Origin: Paenibacillus hemerocallicola
GTDB taxonomy: Bacteria; Bacillota; Bacilli; Paenibacillales; NBRC-103111
Direction of reading: 5' to 3'
Length of the DNA stretch: 64,000 nt
Assembly (NCBI RefSeq): GCF_006265175.1
Contig: NZ_VDCQ01000016.1
Coordinates: 62,001-126,000 of the forward strand
Shown: positions 61,348-64,000 of the stretch, piece by piece
Layout: each line of letters starts with the position of its first letter
Position numbering within the stretch: the stretch's first letter is position 1
Notes under the pieces: generated by a model
Seen by the model: the letters and a program-made list of their open reading frames with translations, nothing else
Told to the model about the DNA's origin: nothing
Database searches by the model: none
Made by a program: the position numbers and the translations under genes

Positions 61348-62214
61348 ATGCCATTAGTATCTTCTACTCCGATGCTCCAAGCCGCGCGCGCCGGCGGCTA
61401 TTGTATCGGCGCCTTCAACGTGCATACGCTGGAAATGCTCCAAGCGGTCGTCGAAGCCGCCGTCGAGACGGAATCCCCGCTCATTATCCAGTCGACGGTA
61501 GGGACGGTCAAGCATCTGGGACCGGACTATATCGCGGCCGCCGCTACGGTAGCTTCGAATGCGAACCGGATTCCGATCGCTCTCCATCTTGACCATTGTA
61601 CCGAATTCGATCTTATCGTACGCTGTATACGTGCCGGCTATACGTCGGTCATGATCGACGCCTCTCATTCCCCATTCGAGGAGAATGTGCGTCAGACGTT
61701 GAAAGTCGTCGAGGTGGCCAAGCCGGCCGGAGTAAACGTCGAAGCGGAGCTCGGCAAAGTAGGCGGGGTCGAGGACGAGATCGTCGTAGCCGACAACGAA
61801 GCTTTGATGGCCGATCCGGACGAATGCGCCAAGTTCGTGGAATTGACCGGAGTACCTACGCTTGCGCCGGCTATCGGGACCGCCCACGGCATATACAAAG
61901 GCGAGCCGAAGATCGACTTCGAGCGGATCGGCCGTATTGCCGGTCTCGTGGACGTACCCCTCGTCCTTCACGGAGGATCGGGCATTCCTGAAGAGCAAGT
62001 GCGTCGGGCGGTTTCGCTGGGTATGGCCAAGATGAACGTGGCGACGGAGCTTCGGATCGTGTTCTCCGACGCAATTAAAGCGGTGTTCGCCAAAAATCCG
62101 GAAGAAAACGATCCCCGCAAATATATGGTGCCGGCGAAGCAAGCGCTCAAGGAAGCCGCTATCGAGAAAATGCGGCTGTGCGGCAGCTTCGGCAAAGCGA
62201 AAGATTTTCGTTAA
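61348..62214 (+). CDS. Class II tagatose/fructose bisphosphate aldolase
   Basis: This 288-residue zinc aldolase has Zn ligand His and catalytic Asp in IALHLDHCTEF, further Zn His in IGTAHGIYKGEP and VLHGGSGIPEE, and MNVATELRIVFSDAIK for phosphate binding. These segments are closer to GatY/KbaY (tagatose 1,6-bisphosphate) than to the glycolytic FbaA, though both substrates are possible. GGGAGG lies 8 bases before ATG 61348. It is the first gene of an operon under the DeoR regulator. Confidence 0.85.
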   Translation: MPLVSSTPMLQAARAGGYCIGAFNVHTLEMLQAVVEAAVETESPLIIQSTVGTVKHLGPDYIAAAATVASNANRIPIALHLDHCTEFDLIVRCIRAGYTSVMIDASHSPFEENVRQTLKVVEVAKPAGVNVEAELGKVGGVEDEIVVADNEALMADPDECAKFVELTGVPTLAPAIGTAHGIYKGEPKIDFERIGRIAGLVDVPLVLHGGSGIPEEQVRRAVSLGMAKMNVATELRIVFSDAIKAVFAKNPEENDPRKYMVPAKQALKEAAIEKMRLCGSFGKAKDFR

Positions 62215-62244
62215 TCAGCGTTTCGTCCGAAGGAGGCATCATGA

Positions 62245-63036
62245 ATGAAAGTCTATATCATGACTGACATGGAAGGAATCAGCCTGGCTTATTACTGGGA
62301 GCAGGTAAAGGGCGGCGAGCCTTTTTACCCGCGGTACCAGAAAATATTGACTATGGAAACGAATGCGGCGATAGAAGGCGCGTTTATGGCCGGGGCATCG
62401 GAAGTTGTGGTCAATGACGGTCACGGCGGAGGGGGCCGGGAATATAACCTGATCTGGGAAGACCTCGACCAGCGGGCCATTATCGAAAAACCCGACAGCG
62501 CAGCCAACATTATGCCATCCTTGAACGTATCGTTCGAAGCTTTCCTGCTGGTCGGCTATCATGCCATGTCCGGGACGCCAATGTCCGTAATGCCCCATAC
62601 GCAAAACAGCAAGAAATGGCAGTCGTTCCGTCTGAACGACCGGGAATGCGGCGAGCTTTCGCAAATGGCGCTGATCGCAGGCGAGTTTGGGGTTCCGGTC
62701 GCCTATGTGAGCGGCGACAGGGCGGCGGTCGCCGAAGCGAAAACTTTTTTCGGGGACGATCTCCCTGCCACGATCGTGAAAGAAGCTCATGCGAACGGAC
62801 GTATCACGAGTCTTAACCCGCGCGAATCGGCGCGGCGCATCCGCAGGGATGTGGAAAAAGCGCTGAAGCAGCCGAAACGGAAGCCTTATTATTTTCCGGG
62901 ACCGTACCGGATGGAAATCGAGTTCAAGTCGAAGGAATACGCGGATGAGCTGAACGGAAACCCGAAAATGACGCGGGTAAACGATACGACGGTAGCGTTT
63001 ACGTCGGAACGGGCGTCGAACATACTCGAGCTGTAG
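62245..63036 (+). CDS. M55-family D-aminopeptidase (DppA-like)
   Basis: This 263-residue zinc peptidase of the DppA family has Zn-binding MTDMEGIS (about 6-13; Asp8, Glu10) and NDGHGGGGREYN (the usual SxxHG is DGHGG here), with FLLVGYHAMSGTP and HTQNSKKW following. In B. subtilis DppA cleaves D-Ala-containing peptides during sporulation. AAGGAGG lies 8-9 bases before the ATG. Its place between an aldolase and a sugar kinase gene is unusual. Confidence 0.82.
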   Translation: MKVYIMTDMEGISLAYYWEQVKGGEPFYPRYQKILTMETNAAIEGAFMAGASEVVVNDGHGGGGREYNLIWEDLDQRAIIEKPDSAANIMPSLNVSFEAFLLVGYHAMSGTPMSVMPHTQNSKKWQSFRLNDRECGELSQMALIAGEFGVPVAYVSGDRAAVAEAKTFFGDDLPATIVKEAHANGRITSLNPRESARRIRRDVEKALKQPKRKPYYFPGPYRMEIEFKSKEYADELNGNPKMTRVNDTTVAFTSERASNILEL

Positions 63037-63066
63037 CACATTCAACGTAAAGGAAGCGTCGGTACA

Positions 63067-64000
63067 ATGGCACTCATCACAACCGTTACACTCAATGCGG
63101 CAATCGATAAAACGTATGTGTTGGATTCGTTCCCGCTTGGCCGCGTATCGCGGGTTTCCGAGATGATCAGCGTCCCCGGCGGAAAAGGCATCAATGTGGC
63201 GCGGGTCGTCAGCCAGCTTGGCGGTTCGGTGAAAGCGACCGGCTTCGTCGGAGGAAGCAACGGCGACTATATTGTCAAGGAGCTCGGCAATGCGGGCATC
63301 GACAACGATTTCGTAACGGTCGAAGGGGAATCCCGGCTTTGTTTGAACATGATCGACATATCCGCGGGAACGTCGACAGAGCTGCTGGAGCCTGGGCCGA
63401 TTATTACGGCGCAGCAAATCGAAGCGATAAAGGATAAAGTGAAACGGCTTGCCGCCGACTCGGTCATCGTCGCTTTTTCGGGAAGCTTGCCGAAGGGCGC
63501 CCCGGCCGCGTTGTATGCCGACCTGGTCGACATCGCCAAGGCGCAAGGCGCCAAAGCGTTCCTCGATACGAGCGGCGATGCGCTGATAGAAGGGGTTAAA
63601 GCGAGGCCGTTTTTCATAAAGCCGAACGAGGATGAAATCGGCAAGCTGCTCGGCCGCAAGCCCGAACGGGAATCGGATATGTATGCCGGCATGATGCAGC
63701 TGATGGAGCGGGGCGTCGGCTGTGTCGTCGTGACGCTCGGAGCCGCCGGATCCGTTGCGGGATATGCGGGACGGCTGTATCGTATCCGGGCACCCCGAAT
63801 CGAGGCGATTAACCCCGTTGGCAGCGGCGATTCGTTCGTAGCCGGGATGGCGGTCGCGGTAGCGTCAGGAGAACCGGTCGAGCAGGCGCTCCGGCTTGCT
63901 ACCGCGTCCGGAACCGCCAATGCTTTGAACGCGCAAGCGGGCGACGTTCGTGTTGACGATGTCCGGCGCTTAGTCGCGCAAGTGCAAATCGAATCGATCG
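63067..64000 (+). CDS. PfkB-family hexose-phosphate kinase, 3' end outside window
   Basis: This is a partial CDS of 311 codons with the ribokinase-fold signatures GGKGINVARVVSQLGG (about 38-53), SGSLPKGAP and the catalytic NPVGSGDSFVAGM (the usual GAGDS, Asp as base). It resembles 1-phosphofructokinase (FruK) and tagatose-6-phosphate kinase (LacC), about 310 residues long, so only a few codons are missing. Together with the aldolase it would make a tagatose-6-phosphate or fructose-1-phosphate route. AAAGGA lies 12 bases before the ATG. Confidence 0.85.
   Translation, partial: MALITTVTLNAAIDKTYVLDSFPLGRVSRVSEMISVPGGKGINVARVVSQLGGSVKATGFVGGSNGDYIVKELGNAGIDNDFVTVEGESRLCLNMIDISAGTSTELLEPGPIITAQQIEAIKDKVKRLAADSVIVAFSGSLPKGAPAALYADLVDIAKAQGAKAFLDTSGDALIEGVKARPFFIKPNEDEIGKLLGRKPERESDMYAGMMQLMERGVGCVVVTLGAAGSVAGYAGRLYRIRAPRIEAINPVGSGDSFVAGMAVAVASGEPVEQALRLATASGTANALNAQAGDVRVDDVRRLVAQVQIESI

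Overview
The window looks like chromosome of a spore-forming, moderately GC-rich Gram-positive bacterium of the Paenibacillaceae (Paenibacillus or Cohnella type). The reasons are strong AAGGAGG-type ribosome binding sites with many TTG and GTG starts, a T-box in front of serS, cre-like boxes together with hprK, a SleB-type spore cortex hydrolase, a YtpB terpene synthase, DUF4247/DUF4178/YitT/DUF624 proteins, and an OpuA-GbsR osmoprotection locus. No tRNA, rRNA, CRISPR array, phage or transposase gene was seen. The species is inferred from gene families only.

Layout. 1-5.7 kb: the end of a GH18-like glycosidase, a LamG-like protein, a dispersed repeat, and a three-gene MacB-type ABC export operon. 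5.9-11.3 kb: a catabolic locus around a CdaR/PucR-type regulator with an aldehyde dehydrogenase, a lysine-6-dehydrogenase-like enzyme and a D-2-hydroxyacid dehydrogenase. 11.3-13.2 kb: repeats, including a transposase-less element holding 36-bp tandem repeats, then alanine racemase. 13.9-21.8 kb: three paralogous solute-binding lipoproteins without permeases, two with good cre matches upstream, interleaved with a GNAT protein, a 40-codon small gene and T-box-controlled serS. 21.9-30 kb: hprK, a TPR glycosyltransferase with a beta-propeller remnant, DeoR and AraC regulators, a Gfo/Idh/MocA oxidoreductase, and a divergent EamA/MocR pair sharing a 20-bp palindrome. 31-35 kb: three transporters in a row, one frameshifted. 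35.2-40 kb: ytpB, pfkA, an aldose epimerase, a peroxiredoxin and an FMN reductase. 40-45 kb: envelope and uncharacterised membrane genes. 45-49 kb: a DEAD-box helicase behind a long, apparently structured leader, a DUF624 protein, a probable 6S RNA, and transaldolase. 49.3-54 kb: an AraC regulator and a four-gene operon (isomerase/epimerase, oxidoreductase, PIG-L deacetylase, NagB-like protein) that looks like a pathway for a modified amino sugar. 54-56 kb: sleB and glpX. 56.4-60.3 kb: opuA operon and gbsR. 60.4-64 kb: a DeoR regulator, a tagatose/fructose bisphosphate aldolase, an M55 peptidase and a PfkB kinase cut by the window end.

Main leads for novelty: (1) the roughly 330-nt leader of the DEAD-box helicase gene, with several long perfect complementarities; (2) a roughly 300-bp repeat present twice, each copy beginning exactly at the T-run of a gene's terminator; (3) the amino-sugar-like operon, whose NagB-like enzyme has lost the Asp of the GxGxDGH motif; (4) a transposase-less element with 36-bp tandem repeats; (5) a 40-codon ORF with a near-perfect Shine-Dalgarno. 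Small-gene and RNA calls rest on sequence reading alone.
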